In this document: positions 15,972-23,664 of the stretch, piece by piece
Numbering within the stretch: the first letter of the stretch is position 1
Layout of the letters: every line of letters begins with the position of its first letter
Origin: Sphingomonas sp. LaA6.9
Lineage (GTDB): Bacteria > Pseudomonadota > Alphaproteobacteria > Sphingomonadales > Sphingomonadaceae
Direction: 5' to 3'
DNA: 54,831 nucleotides
NCBI RefSeq assembly: GCF_022601895.1
Contig: NZ_JAKVIO010000030.1
Location: 1 to 54,831 of the forward strand
The notes under the pieces: model-generated
The model's input: only the letters and a program-made list of their open reading frames with translations
Databases searched by the model: none
What the model was told of the DNA's origin: nothing
Translations under genes and position numbers: made by a program

Positions 15972-17896
15972 AGCAGCGTCCCCGTGTTTGTTCTAGGACC
16001 CGAGCCGGCGGGGACAATGCCATGCCGACGCATCCAGCCCAGCCACTCGGCTAGCTCATGTGCGTGAAACTTCTCGCGCTTCTCTGGGTGCCAGTCATTA
16101 AGGAATCCAGAGATGATGTCCGCGTCGGTAGGCGATGCACCCTCAATGAGCGCGTCGTTCCACACGCCATAAAGAGTCGCCACAGCTTCAGCTCCTTTGG
16201 TGCTGAGTGTTGCGAAGTCGGCAATCAGCCTGTCAAACTTGGCCGTCCGATCCGCGCCGAGCCAGTCGGCAAACTCTTGGCGATGCGTGCCGCGCTGCTG
16301 ACCGGGTCGATAGTTGACGGTGGTGCCAGGGCCGCCCGGTTGATCGCGCCGGATGTCTGCCATGTTCCGAGCGCTGCTCTCCATCTCGTCGAGCATTGAA
16401 CGGTCGAGTGGGCCGGCAGCCTCGCGCGTGTAAGAGCCAGCAAGTTCGTTTACGCCGACGTGCGCTTCAGTGAGGAAGGCAATCTTCTGGAGCTTCACGC
16501 GGCCGAAGGTCGCCTGATGGGAGGAACGTTCAATGATTTCGACGGCGACCAGTCCTCGCGCACGGGATCGATCCATCGGAAATGTAAGTACCGCAGCTGA
16601 CTCGCGGACATCAATCTTGCCGGTAACGGAAGCGGAGATGAGAGCGGCGCGGTGCTCCTGAAGATAACCTATCGCCCGATTGGCTTCTTTAAGAAGAGCG
16701 TCGAAGCGTTCCACTTGTCCAGAAATGACCGTAGCGATCTGATGCTGTTCTTCCAGAGGGGCCACTGGAATCTTGAAGTTGATGATGTCGGAGATATTTA
16801 TGTGAGGGGAGGTCGCCCCGCCAAGATCAGAGAGGACCTGCTGGTACACTGCGTCGCTGTTGAGCGTCCACATCAGATAGGTCGGTGCAGCGGACGGAGC
16901 GCAACGAAACATCATCATGCGCTGTCCTAGGCAAAGTTCGACGCCCTCGGGGACCAGCGCTGCCAAGCCAAAGCGCTCACCTTCACGCGAATAGAGGACA
17001 TCTCCGGCAAGCGGACGGAGGCGCTGAATCCGCTCCTCGTATATTTCGCGCGACACGAGGCGCGCTTGATCAAGAAGCAACCTTCCTCGTTCGACATCGG
17101 CCGTACGGATCGCGGGGTAGATCAGTTCTCCGTCGTACGTGGGCGTGGTGTGCAGGCAGTCCACGACGTGTGAGCAGAGGTGTTTGAGGCTCCAAATGTC
17201 CCAATGCGCTGGCACGTCGCCCAGCCATTCCACGCCGGAGTCTTTCATGGGCACCGTGGGGTCGAGGCCCTTGGTTACCGCATGGGAGATGACGGCCTGT
17301 CGCTTCTCCTTGAGCAGCTCGATGAGCCGCCGCTGCTCATCCACCAGCGCATCGATCTTGGCCGTCTCGCGGTCGAGGAAGGTGGCGATGCCTGGAACAT
17401 CTTCATCCGGCGGAATGGCAACCCGTACATCAAGCAGATCGCCTGTGTTGAGACGCAAGAATGCCGTCCCCATTCCCCGACAGCGCGTAAATAGTTCTCC
17501 CGCTGCAAGGTCTGTACGAAGCGCCGCACAAAGCAGTGGGCCATACTTTGGCTGTAGGAAAGTGAACACCGAGTAGTCAGGGCTGACCATGCCGTGGTGT
17601 GACGAGATTGCAAACACGCCATTCCACGCCTGCATCTTGTTCATCACGAGCTGGCCGGGCTTTACCAGCTTATATTTCCCGTAGTCGCTGGATTCAGCGG
17701 CCCCCTGACTCAGTTCGGACCGCTTCACCACTCCCGCAGACTTCGACAGTCCAAGAAGTTCCACGTCTTGAGCGCCGACACGCTCGTCCACTTCCTCGAG
17801 CATTGTCTTCAGGCGCACAACTCGCCAATCACTCGGCACAAACCCAAGCCACTCAACGCCGCTATCTTGATAGCTCGGATAGGCCGGAAAGCTCAC
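15968..17896 (-). CDS. hsdS: Type I specificity subunit HsdS with extra C-terminal domain
   Basis: 642 aa, against about 400-450 for a normal HsdS. Two target-recognition domains (about 20-165 and 220-385) each begin with the repeat [10 protein letters not shown] and are followed by the helical spacers (165-208 and 385-425). After residue 430 there is a roughly 210-aa extension ([18 protein letters not shown], then [12 protein letters not shown]) of a different type, with a faint likeness to Panacea/DUF4065-type domains. HsdS determines the bipartite DNA target. It overlaps hsdM by 4 bp and the GIY-YIG gene by 4 bp. Confidence 0.93.
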   Translation of the reverse strand: MSFPAYPSYQDSGVEWLGFVPSDWRVVRLKTMLEEVDERVGAQDVELLGLSKSAGVVKRSELSQGAAESSDYGKYKLVKPGQLVMNKMQAWNGVFAISSHHGMVSPDYSVFTFLQPKYGPLLCAALRTDLAAGELFTRCRGMGTAFLRLNTGDLLDVRVAIPPDEDVPGIATFLDRETAKIDALVDEQRRLIELLKEKRQAVISHAVTKGLDPTVPMKDSGVEWLGDVPAHWDIWSLKHLCSHVVDCLHTTPTYDGELIYPAIRTADVERGRLLLDQARLVSREIYEERIQRLRPLAGDVLYSREGERFGLAALVPEGVELCLGQRMMMFRCAPSAAPTYLMWTLNSDAVYQQVLSDLGGATSPHINISDIINFKIPVAPLEEQHQIATVISGQVERFDALLKEANRAIGYLQEHRAALISASVTGKIDVRESAAVLTFPMDRSRARGLVAVEIIERSSHQATFGRVKLQKIAFLTEAHVGVNELAGSYTREAAGPLDRSMLDEMESSARNMADIRRDQPGGPGTTVNYRPGQQRGTHRQEFADWLGADRTAKFDRLIADFATLSTKGAEAVATLYGVWNDALIEGASPTDADIISGFLNDWHPEKREKFHAHELAEWLGWMRRHGIVPAGSGPRTNTGTLL

Positions 17897-19728
17897 GCCG
17901 CCAGTTCCTCAATCATCGCCTTGATCCGATCGGTCACCTGCTTGAGGTCCGCGTCGATCTCCTCCAGCGGCCGGGGCGGCTCGAAGACGTAGAAGTGGCG
18001 GTTGAAGGGAATCTCGTAACCCACCTTGGTCTTGCTCCCGTCAATCCATGCGTCCTCGGCATGGGGCAGGACTTCGCGGCGGAAGTAGGCCTCCACATCC
18101 TCTCCCAAGGGCACGTTCTCGGTATCGCGCAGGGCGCTGTCGGCCTGCGGCTTGCCCTTGGCCTTGCCGCGTTGAGCCAGCACCACGTTGCCCTCCTCGT
18201 CCCGCTGGGGGCGCTCGACGGTAATCGTGCGGTATCCGAAGGCGCTGTTGGGGAAGAGACGCGAGAGCGGGGCGAGCCTCACCTTGCCGCCCTCAGGCGC
18301 GTCCGGTGCCTTCTCGCCGACCCAAACGATCTCGCGGGCGACCTCCTTGCCGTCGGCGTCCAGCACGGTGGCAACCTCTGCTTCCTCGGCACGGCCGAAG
18401 AGCTGAGTGATCTGGCGGATGTGTTCCTCGCTCAGTTCCTTGCGCTTCGAGCCGAGAGACTTCCTCATCTTCTGCCAGAAGGCCGAACCGTCGATCAGTT
18501 GCACCTGACCCTTGCGGCCGGCCGGCTTACGGTTCGAGACGATCCAGACATAAGTGGCGATGCCGGTGTTGAAGAACATGTCGGTGGGCAGCGCGATGAT
18601 CGCCTCGACCAGATCGTTCTCCAGCATGTAGCGCCTGATCTCGCTCTCGCCGCTGCCAGCGCCGCCGGTGAACAGGGGCGAGCCGTTGAGGACGATTCCG
18701 AAGCGGCAACCGCCCTCGGTCGCCGGCCGCATCTTGGACAACATGTGCATCAGAAACAGCAGCGAGCCATCCGAAACGCGCGGGAGGCCGGGGCCGAAGC
18801 GGCCGTTGAAGCCCTGCTGTTCATGTTCCTTGCGGACTTCCTTTTCGACCTTCTTCCATTCCACGCCGAAGGGCGGATTGGCGAGCATATAATCATAGGT
18901 GTGGCCGTGGTGCCCATCGTCCGACAGTGTGTTGCCAAAGGCGATGTTGGACACGTCCTGCCCCTTGATCAGCATGTCCGCCTTGCAGATGGCGTAGGAT
19001 TCCGGGTTCAGTTCCTGCCCCGACATGGTCAGCCGCGCACCGGGGTTCAGTTCCGCCAGATGCTCCTCGGCCACCGACAGCATGCCGCCGGTGCCTGCGG
19101 TGGGGTCATAGATTGTCCGCACGACGCCGGGTTTCGACAGGACGTCGTCATCCTCAACAAACAGCAGGTTGACCATGAGGCGAATGACTTCACGCGGGGT
19201 GAAGTGGTCACCCGCCGTCTCGTTCGAGGCTTCCGCGAACTTGCGGATGAGTTCCTCGAATACGTAGCCCATCTGGTTGTTCGACACCTTCTCGGGGTGA
19301 AGATCGATACCAGCGAACTTTTCGATGACGAGGAACAGCAGCTTGGCACGGGCCAGCTTGTCGATCTGGTTGTGGAACTCGAACTTTTCGAAGATGTCCC
19401 GTACTTCGGGCGAGAAGCTCTGAACGTAGGACGTGAGGTTCGCGGTGATGTTATCCGGGTCGCCCAGCAGCTTCTGCAGGTCCATCGGGGAGGTGTTGTA
19501 GAAGCTGACGCCCGCCTTGCGGCGCAGGAACGGTTCGGGATTCAGGCCCGCGTTCGAGCGCAGGTCGTATTCGGCCAGAACGTCTGTCTTGGTTACTTCC
19601 AAAACGCAGTCGAGGCGGCGCAGGACGGTGAAGGGCAGGATGACCGAGCCGTAATCGGCTGGCTTGTAATCCCCGCGCAGCAGGTCAGCGACCGACCAGA
19701 TGAATGCGGACAGAGCGGCTTGGTTCAT
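17893..19728 (-). CDS. hsdM: Type I modification methyltransferase HsdM
   Basis: 611 aa. The SAM-binding motif DPTAGTGGM is at 208-216 and the N6-adenine catalytic motif NPPF at 284-287, preceded by the HsdM N-terminal helical domain. AAGGGG lies 11 nt before the ATG. As the first gene of hsdM-hsdS-GIY-hsdR it would let methylation be established before restriction. The gene starts 101 bp after the integrase stop; a weak TTGCAC/TAGCAA pair lies in that gap but I would not call it a promoter. Confidence 0.95.
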   Translation of the reverse strand: MNQAALSAFIWSVADLLRGDYKPADYGSVILPFTVLRRLDCVLEVTKTDVLAEYDLRSNAGLNPEPFLRRKAGVSFYNTSPMDLQKLLGDPDNITANLTSYVQSFSPEVRDIFEKFEFHNQIDKLARAKLLFLVIEKFAGIDLHPEKVSNNQMGYVFEELIRKFAEASNETAGDHFTPREVIRLMVNLLFVEDDDVLSKPGVVRTIYDPTAGTGGMLSVAEEHLAELNPGARLTMSGQELNPESYAICKADMLIKGQDVSNIAFGNTLSDDGHHGHTYDYMLANPPFGVEWKKVEKEVRKEHEQQGFNGRFGPGLPRVSDGSLLFLMHMLSKMRPATEGGCRFGIVLNGSPLFTGGAGSGESEIRRYMLENDLVEAIIALPTDMFFNTGIATYVWIVSNRKPAGRKGQVQLIDGSAFWQKMRKSLGSKRKELSEEHIRQITQLFGRAEEAEVATVLDADGKEVAREIVWVGEKAPDAPEGGKVRLAPLSRLFPNSAFGYRTITVERPQRDEEGNVVLAQRGKAKGKPQADSALRDTENVPLGEDVEAYFRREVLPHAEDAWIDGSKTKVGYEIPFNRHFYVFEPPRPLEEIDADLKQVTDRIKAMIEELAA

Positions 19729-19829
19729 TACGATGTATTCCCCTTTGGCCGCTTGCTACGCGGGTGCGGCATTCCTGTGCAAGCGAAGAAGCGCGTCATT
19801 CCCCAAGACACAGGCTGGCAGGCGGACCG

Positions 19830-21401
19830 TCAGGAAGTCGCATACCGGGGCAGCTTCTCAACGGCAGCTTGCAGAACTGGAAGCGGCTGCTTGCCGTACT
19901 TCTCGCCTTCGGTGCGCGGCACATGGCCCTGTATGGCGTCCCGAATCTCCGCGTCGATACCTGCAGAGCGCGCCACGGTCTTGAACCGATGTCGCCAGCC
20001 GTGGTTGGGCTGGGGTGTAGTTACGCCAAGTCCCCTGACCCATTCGGCCAGCTTCGAAGCCCGCTGCTTCGGTAGCGGGTTAACCAGCGAGCCACCGTTC
20101 TTCGGCAAGTCGTAGAAGAGCGGCGTAGCATCGCCTGCCTTTGCTAGCTGCAGGATGCCTTGCTCGATCAAGTGCGAATGGATCGGGATGGACCGTGCCT
20201 TGCTGTCCTTAGTGCTGCCCGCCTCTGGCGTGATGTGATAGACCCAGACGCCGCTCTCCTGTCGGATGTCCATTGCCCGAAGTTGGGTCACTTCACCAAC
20301 GCGCGCGCCGGTGTAAGCGCAAATCCACGGCACCCACCGTCGTGCCAGCTTGTGGCGCTCCGTCAGTGCATCCGGCTGGGGCGTAAGGGTCGCCTTCAGG
20401 ATCGTCTCTGCGGCTTCGTCGCTGTGGTCCTTGTCCTTCGTCTCCACGGCCTTCGGAGCGCGGACCTTCAGGCCACTGGCAGGGTTCGACAGGATAAGCT
20501 CATCATCGTAGGCGATACCGAGAGCGACGCGAACGGCAGGGATATAGCTATCGGTGATAGTCTTCTTGGCCAATGGCTTGGCAACCAAAGCTTCAACCCA
20601 TCTATTAAGGTCACCGCGAGTCACCTTGGTGGCATCATCGTGGCCCACATGCTCCACGAAGTTGCGCACCTGCGGCCTCCACTTGCTGCAGGTACGGACG
20701 CTGGCAGCGCCTGACTGGGCGTAACGCTCGAATAGATCGGTGATGGAAACAGCGGCCTTAGGGGGTGTCTTGGGCTTCTGGGGAACCGCTGCGGGGAGTG
20801 TGACGTCCACAGGCGGAAGAGCGACCAGTGCGGGGTCTGGTCGGGTGTCACCAGCTTCACGGCGCTGCAGACGGTCGAAGTAGGCAAGGTGTAGTTGGCC
20901 AAGCTCTTCCAGCAGCATGGCGGCGCTATCGTCGGTGACCTTCAAATCGCGTGACCGGAGCAGCTCGTCCCGCGCGTCGATCAGCTGGAGGCCGGGGACC
21001 AGACGCACCTCTGTCGTCTCGGTGTCGTAGACCTCATCAAACAGAAGAGCGCGGGTGGCCTCCCAGTCCACTTGGGAGCCGTCTGGGGCCGTGAGGTCGA
21101 TCTCCCCTTCCCCGTTAACCGCATCGCGGTACCAGACCCCAGCCAGCGCTTTAGCCTGCTGACGAGTGAGACGGACGAGGCCAGCGCCTGATAGCTTCTG
21201 CTTGTGGAGGTCGATCTCTGATTCAATCTTGGCGCGCCACTGCAGGTATTCTGCCAGCGCCTGCGCGTCTGTCAGGTGAGCGGGCCAAGTGCATTTCTCC
21301 TCCCGCTTGCCGTAGGCAGGACGAATCCCCTCAGGGATTTCCTTGCGGCCCTGCCAGATGCCTGTCTTGGATCGCTTCAAGCTCACACGCGCTATACCCA
21401 T
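19830..21401 (-). CDS. int: Tyrosine integrase of the island
   Basis: 523 aa from the ATG at 21401, which has GGAAGGA upstream; an in-frame GTG at 21425 would add 8 residues but lacks a ribosome site. It has a phage-type N-terminal half (arm-binding and core-binding regions) and a catalytic domain with Arg367 (TGARVGE), the H467-x-x-R470 box, His493 and nucleophile Tyr502 in EKYG. It lies next to tRNA-Tyr, its apparent target, and its first codons overlap the right-hand arm-type repeats, which suggests self-regulation by integrase binding. Confidence 0.95.
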   Translation of the reverse strand: MGIARVSLKRSKTGIWQGRKEIPEGIRPAYGKREEKCTWPAHLTDAQALAEYLQWRAKIESEIDLHKQKLSGAGLVRLTRQQAKALAGVWYRDAVNGEGEIDLTAPDGSQVDWEATRALLFDEVYDTETTEVRLVPGLQLIDARDELLRSRDLKVTDDSAAMLLEELGQLHLAYFDRLQRREAGDTRPDPALVALPPVDVTLPAAVPQKPKTPPKAAVSITDLFERYAQSGAASVRTCSKWRPQVRNFVEHVGHDDATKVTRGDLNRWVEALVAKPLAKKTITDSYIPAVRVALGIAYDDELILSNPASGLKVRAPKAVETKDKDHSDEAAETILKATLTPQPDALTERHKLARRWVPWICAYTGARVGEVTQLRAMDIRQESGVWVYHITPEAGSTKDSKARSIPIHSHLIEQGILQLAKAGDATPLFYDLPKNGGSLVNPLPKQRASKLAEWVRGLGVTTPQPNHGWRHRFKTVARSAGIDAEIRDAIQGHVPRTEGEKYGKQPLPVLQAAVEKLPRYATS

Positions 21402-21402
21402 T

Positions 21403-21423
21403 TCCGTACCATCCTTCCGTACC
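21403..21423 (+). repeat. Right pair of putative integrase arm-type sites
   Basis: TCCGTACC occurs at 21403-21410 and 21416-21423, 13 bp apart, the same as the left pair at 6951-6971. These sites straddle the integrase ribosome-binding region. Confidence 0.7.
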
Positions 21424-21487
21424 ACATTGGGCGAAAGAACCTCGGAAAATCAGCATCTTGTTGAGAAGCCTCGGCTTCTGGGTTTGG

Positions 21488-21504
21488 TGGTGGACAGGGC
21501 TGGA
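21488..21504 (+). repeat. tRNA-proximal attachment core
   Basis: A 17-bp copy of the 6871-6887 repeat, formed by the last bases of tRNA-Tyr including the encoded CCA. The tRNA gene remains intact after integration. Confidence 0.9.
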
Positions 21505-21573
21505 TTCGAACCAGCGTACGCTCTCGCGGGCAGATTTACAGTCTGCTGCCATTAACCACTCGGCCACCTGTCC
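21488..21573 (-). tRNA. tRNA-Tyr(GUA), target of the island
   Basis: A complete type II tRNA on the minus strand. Acceptor GGACAGG (21567-21573) pairs with the 3' strand, the anticodon is GTA within CTGTAAA, there is a long variable arm, the T loop is GGTTCGAATCC, and CCA is encoded at 21488-21490. Confidence 0.97.
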
Positions 21574-21602
21574 AGGGTGCCTGTCATCAGGAAGGCGGCT
21601 CA

Positions 21603-22412
21603 ATGGCGAAACGGCGCTTGCCTGTCAACGCCTCGACGCGCAAAAGCGCCGAGATTATGAAAAGAGGCCATAGACCATCGCAGCAGGCGCACGGACGTCC
21701 CCGTTTCTGGGGTCGGCACGCCGTGCTTGCCGCGCTCGCCAATCCCGAGCGCACCGTCCGTAAAATCTGGGGAACGCGGGAGGCTTTGACAAGGCTCGAC
21801 CTGCCCCCGGTGATTCCCGTCACCTACTGCGATGTCGCTGATCTGGGCCGACTCGTCCCCCCTGACGCGCCGCATCAGGGGATGGTGGCCGAGGTCGATC
21901 CGCTCGAGGATGTGTGGCTGGGCGAACTCCTGGAACGCGGAGCCGAGCAGAATCGGCCGCTCGTGGTGCTCGACCAGGTTACCGACCCGCACAATGTCGG
22001 TGCGATCCTGCGTTCGGCCGCGGCCTTCGACGCGCTTGGCATCGTGACGCAGGACAGGCACGCCCCTCCCGAATCGGGCACGGTGGCGCGTGCGGCTTCA
22101 GGCGCGCTCGAGCTCGTGCCCTGGGTGCGAGTCGTCAATCTGGCGCGCGCACTCGATGAGATCGCGGAAGCCGGCTTCTGGCGCATCGGCCTCACCGGTG
22201 GAGCAACGCGTACGCTGGGTGAGGTGATGGGCACGGCCAAGGTCGCGCTCGTGCTCGGCGCCGAGGGTGAGGGCCTGCGACACAACAGCGCGGCGCATTG
22301 CGACGAACTTGCCAAGCTGCCTATCAGTCCTAAGGTGGAAAGCCTGAACGTATCGAACGCCGCGGCGATCGCGCTCTATGCGGCGGCGACGCGGCCACAA
22401 GTGGGGGGCTGA
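21603..22412 (+). CDS. rlmB: RlmB-like TrmH/SpoU-family rRNA 2'-O-methyltransferase
   Basis: 269 aa. There is an N-terminal substrate-binding domain (FWGRHAVLAALANPERTVRKIW) and a SPOUT domain with the three family motifs: DPHNVGAILRSAAAF, LVLGAEGEGL and LNVSNAAAIALY. It probably methylates the 2'-OH of a 23S rRNA guanosine (G2251 in E. coli). GGAAGG precedes the ATG. The first 30 residues are basic and poorly conserved; a second Met at residue 19 could be the start. It follows tRNA-Tyr in the same intergenic space but on the other strand. Confidence 0.88.
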   Translation: MAKRRLPVNASTRKSAEIMKRGHRPSQQAHGRPRFWGRHAVLAALANPERTVRKIWGTREALTRLDLPPVIPVTYCDVADLGRLVPPDAPHQGMVAEVDPLEDVWLGELLERGAEQNRPLVVLDQVTDPHNVGAILRSAAAFDALGIVTQDRHAPPESGTVARAASGALELVPWVRVVNLARALDEIAEAGFWRIGLTGGATRTLGEVMGTAKVALVLGAEGEGLRHNSAAHCDELAKLPISPKVESLNVSNAAAIALYAAATRPQVGG

Positions 22413-22415
22413 TTC

Positions 22416-23159
22416 ATGCATCACCGGATCGGGCGGCTCGCGCTCGCGATCGTCACGCCCTTGCTGCTGACCGGCTGCCTCCTGACTCCGGGCAAATTCG
22501 CCTCGACGCTGAGCATCAACGCCGATCGCAGCTTCACCTTTGCCTATAAGGGCGAAGTGGTCGCGTTCGATCCGAGCGACGAAATGGGCAAGGCGCTCAA
22601 GGAAGGTTCGGAGGACGAACCGGGTTCGGACAGCGAAGACGGCGACGCCAAGGAAGACGACACCTACTTCACGCCGGCCGCCCTCCAGAGCGAGGACAAG
22701 GACACGGCGGAGACCGATGCCGACAAGGAACGCAAGCATCGCGCAATCGCCGAAGCGCTGACCAAGGAAGCCGGCTATCGCTCGGTGCAGTATATGGGCA
22801 AGGGCAAGTATCTGATCGACTATCAGGTGAGCGGGACGCTCACGCACAATTTCGTCTATCCCTATAATCTCGATGCAGAGGTCGTCTTCCCTTTCATTGC
22901 GATCGAATTGCGCAAGAACGGGACGGTGCGGCTGAAGGCGCCCGCCTTTGGCAACGAATCGACGGGGGACCAGACTCCGGGCCGCAGCGAGGCAACCAGG
23001 CTGCTCGACGGCACCTTCACGCTCGATACCGACGCCGAGATCGTCAGCCAGAACAATGAGGATGGCGTGCAGCTTGTGAGCGGCCGCAAGACGATCGTGT
23101 GGCAGGCCAATCCGCTGAGCAAGGCGGCGCCTTTGGCGGTGCTGAGGATGACGCGCTAG
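22416..23159 (+). CDS. Hypothetical lipoprotein
   Basis: 247 aa with a lipoprotein signal (hydrophobic core then LLLTGC lipobox, Cys at residue 21), so it is lipid-anchored, probably at the outer membrane. There is a strongly acidic low-complexity stretch near residues 60-90, then a beta-rich part. It starts 4 bp after the rlmB-like stop and is likely co-transcribed with it. I recognise no functional family beyond sphingomonad-type uncharacterised lipoproteins. Confidence 0.75.
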   Translation: MHHRIGRLALAIVTPLLLTGCLLTPGKFASTLSINADRSFTFAYKGEVVAFDPSDEMGKALKEGSEDEPGSDSEDGDAKEDDTYFTPAALQSEDKDTAETDADKERKHRAIAEALTKEAGYRSVQYMGKGKYLIDYQVSGTLTHNFVYPYNLDAEVVFPFIAIELRKNGTVRLKAPAFGNESTGDQTPGRSEATRLLDGTFTLDTDAEIVSQNNEDGVQLVSGRKTIVWQANPLSKAAPLAVLRMTR

Positions 23160-23203
23160 GCTCGTCCAAGACCGAGCGAGTCAGAAGACGAACCGCGCGG
23201 GAA

Positions 23204-23223
23204 GCGCCGGCATTGGCCGGCGC
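23204..23223. terminator. Hairpin between convergent lipoprotein and ferredoxin genes
   Basis: An 8-bp perfect stem, GCGCCGGC (23204-23211) and GCCGGCGC (23216-23223), has a 4-nt loop. It lacks a U-run and may be a bidirectional or Rho-assisted terminator. Confidence 0.45.
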
Positions 23224-23232
23224 CGCCGTGAC

Positions 23233-23550
23233 TCAGTCTTCCTGTGCGATCGTGACGCGCAGGCCGTCGAGGCTGTCGTCGAACGGGATCTGGCACGACA
23301 GCCGCGAGGAGTCGTTGCGGTGGTCCGAGCTGTCGAGCAGGTCGTTCTCGTCTTCGCTCATCGACGGCACCTTGTCCGCAAACGCCGTGTCGACATGGAC
23401 ATGGCAGGTTGCGCACGAACAGCAGCCGCCGCAGAGCGCGAGGAGTTCGTCGAAACCGGCGTCGCGGATAACCTCCATGACCGACAGGCCTGTTTCGCCC
23501 TCGATCTCATGCTCGGTCCCATCGCGCGTGACTACCACCAGCTTCGGCAT
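23233..23550 (-). CDS. 2Fe-2S ferredoxin, adrenodoxin/ISC type
   Basis: 105 aa from [11 protein letters not shown]. The start at 23550 is supported by GGGAG upstream, while the frame itself is open to 23652. The cluster ligands are in [15 protein letters not shown] and in the later LSCQIPF Cys, the spacing of vertebrate-type ferredoxins. It is an electron carrier for a P450 or for Fe-S assembly; the partner is not apparent here. Confidence 0.92.
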   Translation of the reverse strand: MPKLVVVTRDGTEHEIEGETGLSVMEVIRDAGFDELLALCGGCCSCATCHVHVDTAFADKVPSMSEDENDLLDSSDHRNDSSRLSCQIPFDDSLDGLRVTIAQED

Positions 23551-23664
23551 CAACCCGTCTCCCATTTCACTGCGCGCCCTATCCCCGAGCGAAACGCACA
23601 AATCAAGCCGTTTGGGCAAAGCCCGCAAGCTAGGACATATTTTCGGCCGCAAAGCCGGGCTTCG

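Larger units (their letters stand above)
6871..21487. mobile_element. 14.6-kb integrative island inserted in tRNA-Tyr
   Basis: The island is delimited by a 17-bp direct repeat (6871-6887 and 21488-21504) equal to the 3' end of tRNA-Tyr including CCA. A tyrosine integrase lies directly beside the tRNA, and paired arm-type repeats occur just inside both ends. Cargo: SieB-like protein, an unknown protein, an orphan serine resolvase with res, a T7-like RNA polymerase and a type I restriction-modification operon. No capsid, tail, lysis, replication or conjugation genes are seen. It is thus a small defence-type island or a degenerate or satellite phage element rather than a complete prophage or ICE. 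Confidence 0.9.

Noticed and set aside
17599-20115. 838-codon plus-strand frame opposite hsdM and the integrase end
   Set aside because: Spans the antisense of two well-supported genes and shows no domain of its own.
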